Origin: Ypsolopha sequella
Taxonomy: Eukaryota > Arthropoda > Insecta > Lepidoptera > Ypsolophidae
Length of the DNA: 64,000 nt
Direction: 5' to 3'
NCBI GenBank assembly: GCA_934047225.1
Contig: OW203989.1
Location: 18,885,977 to 18,949,976, forward strand
Position numbers and translations under genes: made by a program
Part shown: positions 1 through 10,497 of the stretch, one piece after another
Layout: the number at the start of each line of letters is the position of its first letter
Numbering within the stretch: the stretch's first letter is position 1
The notes under the pieces: model-generated
The model's input: the letters and a program-made list of their open reading frames with translations, nothing else
The model's database searches: none
Told to the model about the DNA's origin: nothing

Positions 1-1095
1 CTGTCTGCGGAAGCAACGGAAAACCACGCCCTGCGACCAAAAGTTTTCCTCCATGACGAGGTACCACGAATGCCAAAAAATTGACATTGCGGTGCGACTC
101 CAACAACTGCACCTTCGGCGGGTACCCTGTCTTTTGGCGCACGTAATCCGCGATGTCATTCGCCGTAAGTGCTGTAGTGCAGGTGGGAGATGTACACGGG
201 CGTGTTTGTTCGGCTTAGCAGCACGCAACTTAAGGTTGGGCTCTATAGGAGCTTCGTCACAGCGGTTCTGGGTCGCTCGTGGTTGGTGCTTCCTCCTTTG
301 CACCGTCACGTAAAGATCCTAATTAGCCCGTTTTATTGCCTTTTCTGGTACGGGCTTCGTACTGGGAGCGGCAGGGGCGCTTGCGGTGACGCTGGTGAAA
401 TCTCGATGATGAGGCTTCGCCAGAGCTGCAGACACGGGGAGTAGGGCGGGGCGAGGGGCTCCTGTGGCGCTGCGTGGAGGGGCTGCGGGGACGGGTGCGG
501 GGCTATGAGGTGCACTGGCGGTGCATTCTGCAGGCTCGGCAATCGATGAAGGCGCTAGCGACGAAACTGCTGACGTGGAGATTGACGACGATATATCGAG
601 GCCGGCTCCGCGACGCGTGTTTACGTAGGGCGCATCGATTGGTGACCTAATTACTGCCACAGGTTTGCGTAGCTCGTCGAGTTCTTTACGCAAATCTGCG
701 ACAGTTTTCTGTGATGCATCCATTTTCGCCAGCACATCCGCAAGACTGGCCTTCAGAAGCACAATGTCCTTCAGTAGGCTCGTTACATCGACGTGGTCGA
801 AGGTAACGGGAGGAAGCTTATTTAAGTCCTTCGCTCCGAACGTCGGCACGTCATCAGGGTCGGTCTCCTTGAGCAACGTGATAATATCTTGCAGGTTTTT
901 CTTTGTCCAGTCACGCCGGCGGGACACCATCTCACCACGCTTGTTCAGCACGGTGTATATCAATGACTTTGCAGCCGCAATGTCACCCTCGCTGAAGTTG
1001 GTTGCGCAGATCTGGACAGTGGACACCTCGTCCATCAGATCCAGCTTCTGCTGCAGGAACGCCAGCAGCTCATTTGCCACTAGTTCACTAATCAT
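1..1095 (-). pseudogene. Broken gag-like ORF1 of a lepidopteran non-LTR retrotransposon, cut by the left edge
   Basis: The minus strand is open from an ATG at 1095 to a stop at 319 (258 codons). The N-terminal third has short amphipathic segments and a core reading KETDPDDVPTF, followed by a coiled-coil-like stretch (about residues 95-145, LLKDIVLLKASLADVLAKMD) and a Pro/Ala/Ser-rich linker. I recognise this from memory as a gag-like ORF1 family common in lepidopteran genomes and often misannotated there. After the stop, similarity continues through 318-1 in shifting frames: a segment with TQNRCDEAPIEPNLKLRAAK, then DYVRQKTGYPPKVQLLESHR, then EENFWSQGVVFRCFRRQ at the edge. This C-terminal part resembles an RRM-like RNA-binding domain. 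The in-frame stop and at least two further frame changes make it a dead copy. Whether ORF2 followed cannot be seen. A host gene is unlikely. Confidence 0.7.
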
Positions 1096-1189
1096 GACGA
1101 CAGATAGCGAGCGACAGCTTGGGCCGCACTAAAACGATATACCTAATTATAAAAAACGCGTCCGCATCAGAACGCGGCGCAAGCGAGAC

Positions 1190-1230
1190 TGACTATATTT
1201 TGACTATATTCATTATACCATGACTATATT
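1190..1230. repeat. Three copies of a 10-bp word
   Basis: TGACTATATT occurs at 1190-1199, 1201-1210 and 1221-1230, just upstream of the ORF1-like pseudogene on its own (minus) strand. They may be a target-site or slippage product at the element edge, since recognisable similarity stops around here. Confidence 0.35.
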
Positions 1231-1295
1231 TACTTAAAAAAGTAAACGTAAGCAGAATCTCCTACACATTAGATGGCATATTGGGGCCACTCTGA

Positions 1296-1526
1296 ATATC
1301 GACGATGAAGTGACAAGAAATCCTATCTCCAAAAACATGATTTTACAGGAAACGAAAAAAGCCTTTCATTTGCTTATGAAAAAAATATCTTACGTGGATT
1401 TATAATGATTACAACATGAATGTAGGGAATGATTGCTAGTGCATGTAAAATTGCATTTTCAGTTCATAAGAAACTCAATTTGGACAAAATGTAAGTTAGG
1501 AGTTCTTGTCACTTCATCGTCGATAT
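1296..1526. repeat. MITE-like element with 24-bp perfect inverted ends
   Basis: Positions 1296-1319 and 1503-1526 are perfect reverse complements over 24 bp (outer end ATATCGACGATGAAGTGACA), separated by 183 bp with no coding capacity. The size and structure fit a non-autonomous DNA transposon. No clear target duplication is visible, so the superfamily is unassigned. Confidence 0.6.
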
Positions 1527-3730
1527 ATTTGGCTATACGATGCCGACACGAAGGGTTTTATGATGATTATTATTATTTATTTTATTTATTGCTCAGTTAC
1601 GGTGATTTCGAGACCAATTTTAGATTTCTGAGAAGAGCCAGCTCTAAAACTAGCAATAAATCTAAAACAAAATTATTGGTAGCTTACCTATCCATAACTT
1701 GAATTTCTGGGAAGGTTCGTACTTACATAATATTTATGAAACCACAAATCTTCTATAATATTTAAAAAACCTTTTTTGTGTACACAAGTGCCTTCTATCT
1801 TTGCCTTAACATAAAGGCAAGTTAATGTCCCCACTCTGGGACATGTAAACGTGGCACAAATTATCGCACCCAAGGGTTGACCCGTGGCGATAAATCATTC
1901 CTTCCTAGAACTTTGTTGTTCTACTGAAATTTATACTAGACAGCGAAACATTTATTGGTTCCTAAGGATGGATTTTGTGATACTTTTAATGGATTTGAAA
2001 ACAGGTACTATTGAGGAAAATGGCAAAGACCTGCTTTTTTATTTTGTAAGTGTTGTAAAACGAGTGAAAAGTGGACTAGTGGGGCTTGCCTCGATGAAAC
2101 CTAAAAGTAAGATTAGATGCAACAATATTAAAAAAATTGTAACTCATTATTTTATTTAGAGTGGTTCAAATTAATTTTATAAGTAACTACATCTCAACCA
2201 TTCCAGTGTGTTCCATTGTGTGTTCCAGTCAGTTGTATTACAAGTAGGGCGTTAGTGTGGTGTGCCTCGATGACACTAAGTAAAATTAATAGCATAACTA
2301 TTTCAAAAATTATAAACCACTACGAGTATTTCATTAAGATTGGCACAAATTAATTATAACTACTACAAAACCATTTCAGTTGTGGAAAAAAATCTGCAGT
2401 TTACCAAACTCGATGAAAAAGCTTAAAAAATTAAGTTTTGCTGGACATATAGCAATTTATTTATTTAGCAAAAGATATATATAATATAATATCAAGAGGC
2501 TCACGCCTGGATTTTTCTCAAAATTCAAATAACAGGTAAAAACTGGATGTGAAGTCAACAGCTTGTTTTCTTTTTTTTTTCAAAGTATTATCTAGCGACA
2601 TCTAATTACGTCTCTATACAAGCCAAAACGTAAAATTTGATGAAACACAATCGTAATAGTTGTCAGGATATCGTGAATACATATGTACACTGGAAATAAA
2701 AAAGAGAGAAATGCAGACGTCGTTCATGTAAAGAAGACTAACTAAGTTTACTAAGTTTATACACTTTTCTAAAAATAAACTGTTACTGTTTCATGGAAAC
2801 CAGTTTTTACCTGAAACCATATCACAAATTCAGCGCTTTTTGAATATCTCCCCATCTTGCACCTCTTGATGAGAGATGGGTCGGAGTGCTGTGTCCCCAC
2901 ACATTATGTAAAGATGTGTGCAAAGTTTTATTGAGATCAGATCAAAGTCATCAGAACCTCACAAACACTTAAAGCATTTATATGGCAGCCGAGCGGGATG
3001 GTCCACCTTAAGACACATTGCAAGCATTTTTGGCTTCAATAAGCGTCTGCAAAGTTGTATCGAATTTCATTGCTGGTGAGTTTTAGTCACCAGCGATTTA
3101 CTTTGAAAATCCATTATTGTCGAGTTTTGTTTCAATAATACATACATATGTACATATACTCACGTCTGTCTCCCAGAGAACCTACAGATTTGCTTCTGCT
3201 ACAATCCAAACACACCTCTTTCGCCTTTGTTTCAAAATAAACAGGTGCAAGTGACCACATTACAAGCATTTTTGAGTAAAGCACTATACGGGCCTTGGTC
3301 CACAATGACTGTGTTGCTGGCTACGCTATGATGTCCTTCAGCTTAGCTTAGGTACGCTCTTAGCCTCTTAGCTTGGTCATCATTGCAGCCCTTGCAATCC
3401 GCGTTATAAAGGCCTCATTCTTCGGTTTCGGCCTATATTCCAGGTTGATCATCAAGGGCTGCAATACTGACCACATTGTGTAGACCTGGAGTAACGCAGT
3501 CATTACAGACCGTGGCAATAATGTACTAATAAGTAAACAATTATTTTTTTGCTACTCAGGCTAGGATTAGTTTATTTTGTAATGCAATCTAATAGAGTAC
3601 CTATTCAAAGCGATGGATTGCGTAATTAAAACATATAACACCATCAATGACATTCTATACCATATGATATAGAATGTAGTATGGTATAGAATATCATTGA
3701 ACACCATGAACTATTGGGGATAATTGTGCC
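1527..3730. other. No gene seen
   Basis: A+T-rich sequence with only short chance reading frames. A weak local inverted repeat is present around 3375-3480 (arms include ATTGCAGCCCTTG), in a slightly less A+T-rich patch at 3280-3510. Short perfect foldings occur near 3650-3700. Nothing here is recognised. Confidence 0.5.
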
Positions 3731-3780
3731 GACCTACTTTTCGTCCCTACTTAGATTGTAATAAGAGCGAAAAGTAGGTC
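3731..3780. repeat. Stem-loop with 13-bp perfect arms
   Basis: GACCTACTTTTCG at 3731-3743 pairs with 3768-3780 across a 24-base loop. It may be the remnant of a small fold-back element. Confidence 0.5.
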
Positions 3781-3982
3781 AGCGTAACTTTCCTCGGCAG
3801 TATTTTTATTTTCTGAACAGTCTCCAACATGTAACATAACGGTATACTTGGGTGGCCAAACTTTTAACCCCTCTCGAACAAAACTATCTTCAAATAACAG
3901 AACCTTTTAGCAGTTAGCAATATGTAATGTACGGCGACAACCGAGCACGTTAGCTCAATATAGACCCACTTTTATATAAAAG

Positions 3983-4037
3983 TATACTCAATATAGACCT
4001 ACACTTATAATACAAGTGTAGGTCTATATTGTTGAGT
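3983..4037. repeat. Palindromic block of AATATAGACCTAC words
   Basis: An 18-bp perfect arm (3989-4006) faces 4014-4031 across 7 bases. The match resumes further out (TACTCAATATAG against a copy with a 3-base insertion). More copies of the word TAGACC(C/T)AC flank it between 3958 and 4060, so the block seems to have grown by local inverted duplication. Confidence 0.5.
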
Positions 4038-4140
4038 ATATTGTTAAGAGTAGGTCTATGTATAACAATATACTCGGTATGAGCGAATGATCCAAAGAAA
4101 TACACGAAATAGTAACGCAACTTAATGTAGGCTGTTGTAT

Positions 4141-4401
4141 ACAAGGTGAATTTCCATCGTCCAAATTCATACTTGAGCCTTAGTAAGTGATCAGCAGCAT
4201 GAACCAATTACGAATTTTCGTAAAATTCATAAAATTAAATTTCCACTCCCCATAGTGATTCACTCAGGACTGAGAGTGAATTACTATGGAAAGTCGAAAT
4301 TTTATTATACGAATTTCACAAAAATTGTTATTGATTCATTATGCTGATCACTTAACATACCTCCAGTATGAATTTGGATGATAATCAAAAACTCACCTTG
4401 T
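4141..4401. repeat. Fold-back MITE, ACAAGGTGA family, copy 1
   Basis: Begins ACAAGGTGA and ends with TCACCTTGT. The long arms are imperfect reverse complements and contain GTAAGTGATCAGC and its complement. The same element recurs at 40219-40467 and 40569-40832, which confirms the ends. There is no coding capacity. It is flanked by TA-rich sequence, so a TA target is possible but not proven. Confidence 0.75.
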
Positions 4402-4684
4402 TTATGTTCATTGGGCTTTTTGTTGAAAATTTTGAAAATAAAATGAACACAAACCCAGAGGTAATTAGTTCCTACACTATTTTTACTTTGCGTTTTTCAC
4501 AGAAAGGCTTATCGAACCTTAGTATTTACCACTTCTATGTGTATGAATCTCTCATATGAATTTGGCTATATCGTGCAAAGTGACCTAATATAATTAAGAT
4601 TATAATATTTATATATATTTAGGTTTTATATATATTTAATATTATTTACACATTTATATTTATATATATTTAAAAAACACTTTT

Positions 4685-4723
4685 AAAGAGATATATTTCG
4701 AAGTATTGTTCGGCATCAGTCTT
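4685..4723 (-). ncRNA. Hammerhead-ribozyme-like motif (variant core)
   Basis: On the minus strand, AAGA then CTGATGCC, a short stem II (GAA/TTC with loop), GAAA, a short AU stem III, UC, then TCTT that pairs with the leading AAGA as stem I. The order and spacing are those of a type I hammerhead. The core reads CUGAUGC where the canonical core is CUGAUGA, so activity is doubtful. Downstream, AAGTGTTTTTTAAATATATA is shared with the motifs at 38791 and 39421, which marks a common repeat family. Confidence 0.5.
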
Positions 4724-5295
4724 GTAAATAAAAATATATAATAATAATATATAAAATAATATAATTAGCTTTTTTACCTCGAGAATATTTCTTTGCCTAA
4801 ATTTTATCAAAAGGTATAATCACATAAAAGATGTGTGGGTTAATAATAGATAATTGACAACCTACATTGAATAATTTTCTTACATTTTCATTTCATATCT
4901 CGAAGCATAGCTTAAACAAAAAAAATTTGGAACCCTGAATAAAATATGCGCAATGATCATTCAGTTTGACCAAAAATATAGTGGTTTCTATAAATGTTAG
5001 CTCTCTATTAACAGAACCCGGATTTAGAATTCTTAGACCAGATTTCAGTTGATGGAACATTGGAAGGAATTACGTACGAGGCGTGGTAAAAAGCTTTTCC
5101 GGACGGGAAACTTTGTGTGGTTTCAGACAGAGCCCACACGAGGAAACCGTCCCCAGAAGCCTCAGATAAAGCTGTTTCTGAAATGAAACTAAAGAATCAA
5201 AGAGGATTTTTCTCGCCTAGTTTTGTTACAAGATTTGCTCGCTCATTTGTAACAAACCACAGAAACTGGGTCGCAGGGAGGTCTAAATAATAATT
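4724..5295. other. No gene seen
   Basis: A+T-rich, with TA-rich runs at 4736-4765. No repeat or coding sequence is recognised. Confidence 0.5.
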
Positions 5296-5676
5296 TTCAA
5301 TGCAAGTGCTCGTAAAGGCCCACTATTTATGCATCAAAACCCAACAGAAAGTCGATTATTTTGCCCTAGGGCTTTATAATTATTATTTTTTTTAATTTAT
5401 TTACAATGGTTGGCTAACCTGCAGCCTTTCCTGTGTACCATAAATGGTATACTTTTTTCCCCACTGTTTAACGGCTCTGGAGCAAATTATAATTTAAAGT
5501 TCACAAAATTATATTTGTTTTATTTCCTCACACTATGCATTGAAAAACGTAGTATGATACACGGGCGTAAGAACAATAAATTACTCGGTTACGTTTAAAA
5601 CACTCGCTACGCTCGTGTTTTAAATCGTCCTCGTAATTTATTCCTTTGCGCCCTTGTAGCATAAACTACTATTACA
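5296..5676 (+). repeat. About 380-bp dispersed repeat, uninterrupted copy
   Basis: Matches, in the opposite orientation, the interrupted copy at 10071-10835. Shared blocks include GCAAGTGCTCGTAAAGGCCC, the GGTTGGCTAACCTGCAG region and the AAACACTCGCTACGCTCG hairpin near 5600-5625. It has no recognised coding content. This copy gives the empty-site sequence for the insertion at 10244-10605. Confidence 0.75.
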
Positions 5677-5822
5677 GGAACATGTGCTGTTAAGACCATA
5701 ACAATAACACCGCAGAACATAAATTAGGGGCTCGCGGTACGGTTAGGACGGGAACTACGCATATTTCGACCGATCATAATAGGCCTACAACAACTGTGGA
5801 TGTACGAAGAACGGAGGCTACA

Positions 5823-6087
5823 TATAAGGTCTTTCAATTTAAATGGAAAGTAATTTAAGAGGTGATTCAGTATCGTTAATACATCACATTCCACTGCAAA
5901 GTACTTTTTTTGCGAGAACTTTTTCTTCACTTGTCCGTACAAACTGAGTCAGGTGATCGGACCATTTTGTACTGAGAAGCGAAAAAAAAGTTCGCGCAAA
6001 AACAAGTGCTTTGCAGTGAAATGTGATGTATTAACGATACTGAATCACCTCCTGAATTACTTTCAGTTTAAATTGAAAGACCTTATA
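5823..6087. repeat. Fold-back MITE, TATAAGGTC family, copy 1
   Basis: Nearly the whole 265 bp is palindromic: it begins TATAAGGTCTTTCAATT and ends with its complement. The arms include GTGATTCAGTATCGTTAATA. The centre carries a CAGCTGATCGG-like word. Copies lie at 21105-21370 and, as a half, at 29618-29762. The outer TATA may be the target duplication. Confidence 0.85.
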
Positions 6088-7439
6088 CATAAGGAATAGA
6101 TAATAATGTAAAACTATTCGACAAAGTAAACCATTGTCGATACGCCTTCGCCAAGGGGTAATTAAGGGGCTCCATAATGTTAAACTTAACTCCTGCTCTT
6201 ACGCTTTTGTTTTTTACATGTCTATCCTACTCTAGTCAACTGCCGCGCACTCAAAAACTCAGTTATTTTGAAACGAAGGATACATTAGGACATTAAATAT
6301 ACCTTTTTTATGTTATAAAGATAGATTTTTTCAGTCAATATCTGTGTGTGTTAGTTTCGTTTTATTTGGTTTTTAAATATCGGACCTGAATCACTTTTTT
6401 TGTGAAATTCATAATTTTTTTTAATCAATTTAATTGTAAAAAGATAGAAGATTAAGGATATTTATGATATCAAGAAGATCAAGGATACTTATAAGATGTA
6501 ATTAATGATGGTCTTGAGTAAAACAAACAAGATTTTTTTTAAATTTTTTTCAACTACCTAATCGGAACTGAATCCGATGCAAAACCGAAGTTTAGCATTG
6601 TGGAGCCCCTTAAACCCCCTAATGATGAAATACATTGTTTTGTTTTTGAACTGCTTTAAATAAAAATGATAAATTCACGACTACTATTAGTCTAGCATTT
6701 TATTCAACTTATTTGTCTAGACATGAACAATTTTTTTAACCAGCCTTTGTGCTGGATTCTACCAAAATAATCCGGACACGGCTTTGAATGAAATTACTTC
6801 AAAGATTCTTTCAAGGCCTCTTTTTAATATAAGCTTCACTTCGGAATTTAGCGGTAGCAAAAATTTTAAGTATCGTGGAAAGTTACGTTGTCAATTTTTG
6901 ATCTTAACTAATTGTGTAATTGTAATAAAACCGATCGGAGGAAAAGTGAACCTGTTAGTGAAGATTATGCAAAGAGGTCTAACATTTTGAATTCTTTCGT
7001 TTTTTCTTCGAATCTTGATTATGATTTGTTTTGTACGATCTTGATGAACAGAAACAAAACCCGCAAAACAAAACCAGTGCTTACCGCTTTATATTTTATC
7101 AAAGCCAGAGAGCACTTCCAACTGCATCGTAACTCCTAGGTTTAGTCCCAAGTTTTGCTGAACAATGCCGCAAAAGTTCCAACTTTTACGTTTAATACGT
7201 CGCTGCCGGTTATGTAAAAGCTAAAAGCAGTAACTTGTCAGAATACATAATATATTATATCAAGTGTACGTCTTCAACCAATGCAGATGGAATCTGTCTG
7301 CCTCAAAATTGAGTTTCTTTTGACACCTCACATTTTGAAAATCACAAGACTGTTTTGGTTATACGTATAGTTGGTGCTCAACCTACATTAGCATATGCAA
7401 ACTTTTAGCACAATCAGTCCAATCGTTCTTCGGACATAC
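6088..7439. other. No gene seen
   Basis: A+T-rich unique-looking sequence. The short open frames at 6784-7139 lack any recognisable domain and have no splice context. Confidence 0.5.
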
Positions 7440-7461
7440 AGACAAACATAAATGTTTGTCT
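7440..7461. repeat. Small perfect hairpin
   Basis: AGACAAACAT and its complement are separated by two bases. The sequence resembles the imperfect hairpins seen in dispersed repeats, with no further context. Confidence 0.4.
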
Positions 7462-7508
7462 AGAGACCGTCATATACACAATCAAAAAGCAAATGATACA
7501 TTTAAAAG

Positions 7509-7550
7509 TAGCTCAGCTGGTAGTTATTAACCTTACATTCAAATCCTACC
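7509..7550 (+). repeat. tRNA-like promoter relic (SINE fragment)
   Basis: TAGCTCAGCTGG at 7509-7520 fits a pol III A box, and ATTCAAATCC near 7537-7546 fits a B box. The distance is much shorter than in a tRNA, and no cloverleaf can be drawn. It reads as a degraded tRNA-derived SINE head rather than a tRNA gene. Confidence 0.4.
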
Positions 7551-7569
7551 GCTTAAGAATGCACCATTA

Positions 7570-7745
7570 GGTCTTTTCAAAATGAATGTGCCTATAATTT
7601 GTTTACTTTATATTTAAATTCGTTGGGGTATAGAGACGCAGAAAAAAAAGTAAAATTTGGAGGTAAGGAGCTCTGAACCATAATCCGAACCCGGGACCTC
7701 TCGGTAACCGTGCCATTGCTCGACCAACTAACTGGTAATGTCCCT
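7570..7745 (-). repeat. tRNA-derived SINE
   Basis: On the minus strand from about 7740, TTAGTTGGTCGAGCA is followed at tRNA-like spacing by CCGGGTTCGGATT, close to A- and B-box consensus, with ACCGAGAGGTCC between. The head runs into an unrelated A+T-rich body ending near 7570. Arms of a tRNA cannot be fully paired. A tRNA gene is therefore rejected in favour of a SINE. Confidence 0.6.
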
Positions 7746-7747
7746 CA

Positions 7748-7866
7748 TTCGAAATTTAACGCGTGCAAAAGAGATGGCAAGTCAGGCGGGTCGGTCGTTG
7801 CACGCCCACCAAACTGGACTGACTGAAAGCCATTACGAGCGCTAACGATTTACGCGGTAGACCCCA
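7748..7866. repeat. GGGTCTACCGCG-family MITE, partial copy
   Basis: The segment GAAATTTAACGCGTGCAAAA through the GGCGGG block matches the reverse complement of the copy at 14421-14583. The right end reads ACGCGGTAGACCCC. The left end has diverged. Confidence 0.55.
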
Positions 7867-8113
7867 GGGTCTCAACACAACCCGCGAATTTACCCATGTG
7901 CTTTCCCATACCACATTGATGTCCACTTTGCAGTAAGCTACTTGGCTAAAATTTAATATTTGCTGTACATGTGTAAAAAGCGTGTCTGAAGTTAAGCGAC
8001 ACCTATACGACTGTTCGGGTGACAGCTGTAGGGCAGAAGGGTCTTGTTGCTAACGAGACACCAAGTTGAGAGTTATTACTGATTTATTATTGATAATCAG
8101 ATGCTTTTATACA

Positions 8114-8544
8114 GGACTTAATGCGATATGTAAAAGTCTTAGCGTCCCTGTTACCCCATATGCAAAAAAACTCTTAGTGCGAGAAGGACGGATTCGTAGA
8201 ACAGTGGCAAAATGTCGTTTTTTTTAAATATAAAATGTACTAAAGTTGCTATCAAAATTTCGTTTCACAAGGTCCTAGATACTGTTAAAACACATCTAGT
8301 AAATTATAATTGCAGTCCTTTTGTCATTCCAAATTGTCAAATCAGAAGAATTGGTGTTGAAAAAGAACTCATTTCAATAAATATTTGTACCGAGATTAAT
8401 TTCTCCAATCACGTTTCTGTTTAACAGATCCCTAGAAAAAGATTCCAAAAATAATTTACTATTTTATCAAAATAATACATTATTTACTGAAGTAGATATG
8501 CAAGTTCTAAAAGTGTAATTTTTTTTCCGTAGCGCCTTAAGTCC
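8114..8544 (+). repeat. 430-bp MITE with TTAAGGCG ends, copy 1
   Basis: Begins GGACTTAATGCGATATG and ends GTAGCGCCTTAAGTCC, giving terminal inverted repeats of about 12 bp (GGACTTAAGGCG with one mismatch). Colinear copies are at 46257-46672 (minus), 62069-62601 and 62602-63150. A frame of about 70 codons (8212-8424, containing KVLDTVKTHL) is kept open in all copies; see findings. A protein function is not claimed. Confidence 0.8.
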
Positions 8545-10070
8545 AAGTTATGACTAAGTACATTGAGCTTGATAATTCTATATCATAGGGTAGTATTTAA
8601 CACTGCACAGTTTACACTAGAAACACCTTTGAAACCAAGTCGTGAGGGAATATTATTTTATAAAATCTGCAGTAGCTAGTGAAGGCTATTGATTAGCGTA
8701 CCACCCTATTTACTTATTCATTGAACGAATACATAGGCCTGAACGCAACAGGTGACGCGGTGCACGCAACGTGCGCCAATATACATAGCTGTTGCACTCC
8801 TGTAACATTTATACTCTTGAACCAACATAACTTTGCATTTTGGCCAGCTGAATTCGGATCTTATGCTTTGATGATAAAGTCTTTGTTAACGGCTACGTTA
8901 GTTTGGTAGTGTGGTTCTGTCCATGCGTAACAAATGGTAAGCTTTTCATGCAGTCTGTGATACTGATTCCATTTATGCATCATACAATGGATTGCTCGCA
9001 GCTGTGGAAACAATCAGTCCCAGTAGGCTTTATAGACTTTAAATACGGCAAGCTTTTCTCATGGTAACTATTCAAACACGCTTGCATAAAATACAAAATA
9101 GAGTCAAATTTTTTTTACGCTCGTATCAAAACACAGAACCGGTGATGTGTATTTAGTATAGCTCTATATACATAAACCGTAAAAATACCAAAAGAAAAGG
9201 TGCAACTTTAAATGTAAGCATAAATTCAAAAATTGCAATCTGTATTGTTTCTTCGCACAGTAAGAGCTGCGTTTATCTTATGTCCATCTCTTTCGAAGTT
9301 TATACTTGTGATTATCGGTACTTAGTGAAACTGGAAACTCATCTTGAATTTAAAGCACTTGTTTCAAAAAGCCTCTCTTTCGAATTGCTGGGCCTTTGAA
9401 AATAAGTACAAGGTGATGCACTGATGTGTACTTTATATTTTTGGTAACAAAGATGAGGGTCCTTCAGCTTTGACTGTAGTTCAGCTCAGTTCTGATTTTG
9501 TTTGTTTTGTTTAGTGATAGAGAATACGTACTATCATAAATAGGATGAACGGAATTATCATTCTCGAAATTGTTATTTTGAAACGATTGGTCAAAATTGA
9601 TACTATTAAACGTTACACTCGTACATCGTCACGACATGTATTAAATATCTTTCACCATCCCACCGTTGTTTCATAAAAAGATCAACATATGTCATTATAC
9701 ATAAAGGTGTTTATTAGGGATTAGCTACTATAATTAGCACTTACTATTAAAACCAGTAAAAAAAAACTCTTAACAAATTAAATAAGTAAAAAATCAAGAC
9801 TGAATACTGCGCTTTATCTTTTTATTTTTCTTCGAAAATTGTTTATTGAAAAGATAGTCGTAGACAGTCAGATTGTTTGAACATAATTAGCCATTGGGGA
9901 ACTCATGCTGCCTATTATGAACTTACTCGTATTATATAAAAGTTGCACAGAATACTATTTATTTGATATGATGAACATGAGTATGATATATAATAACGAC
10001 GTAGCGAAATGCCAAGCAGGAAAACAAGAAAGTCGTAGTGCTTGCTACGTCGTAGCAAAAGAAGACGTTA
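8545..10070. other. No gene seen
   Basis: A+T-rich sequence with chance frames only. A local fold around 9998-10052 contains ACGACGTAGC and its complement GCTACGTCGT. Confidence 0.5.
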
Positions 10071-10310
10071 TTAGTAGTTTATGCTACAAGGGCGCAAAGG
10101 AATAAATCACGAGGACGATTTAAAACACGAGCATAGCGAGTGTTTTAAACGTAACCAAGTAATTTATTGCTCTTACGTCCGTGTTTCATACTACGTTTTT
10201 CAATGCATAGTTTGAGGAAATAAAACAAATATAATCTTGTGAAATGCAATATTAAATAAAAATTCTTGGTACTCGGTTCCACAAATATAATAATGTTTAA
10301 TTACTTTTTA

Positions 10311-10353
10311 AGTTGCTACCGGTTTCGTCGTTTCACGACATCATCAGGCACTG
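10311..10353 (-). ncRNA. Hammerhead ribozyme motif, canonical core
   Basis: Reads CAGTGC, CTGATGA, one extra T, a perfect 5-bp stem II (GTCGT, loop GAA, ACGAC), GAAA, CCGGT, A, GCAACT. Stem I is TGC/GCA. Stem III would be ACC/GGU with no loop, so cleavage would need dimerisation, as proposed for hammerheads of Penelope-like elements. Predicted cleavage is after the A that follows CCGGT. All conserved core bases are present. Confidence 0.7.
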
Positions 10354-10454
10354 TATTTGAGGTGTTAATAATACATTTTTCATAATACATTTTCACATAA
10401 AATTCGTGGTTTTTAAAAAACGTATTCAAAAATCTGTTATTAACACCTCAAATA

Positions 10455-10497
10455 CAGTGCCTGATGATATCGTAAAACGACGAAACCGGTAGCAACT
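10455..10497 (+). ncRNA. Hammerhead ribozyme motif, stem II weakened
   Basis: Inverted partner of the minus-strand motif. The core CTGATGA...GAAA and CCGGTAGC are intact. Stem II reads ATCGT/ACGAC, so its basal G-C pair is now A-C. This single change separates the two copies here. Confidence 0.65.

Noticed and set aside
665..1132. 155-codon plus-strand frame
   Set aside because: It is the antisense shadow of the ORF1-like coding sequence, which has the recognisable protein on the minus strand.
7670..7745. tRNA gene on the minus strand
   Set aside because: A and B boxes are present, but the acceptor and other arms do not pair, and an A+T-rich SINE body follows. The same applies to 7509-7550, 22137-22175 and 46727-46830.
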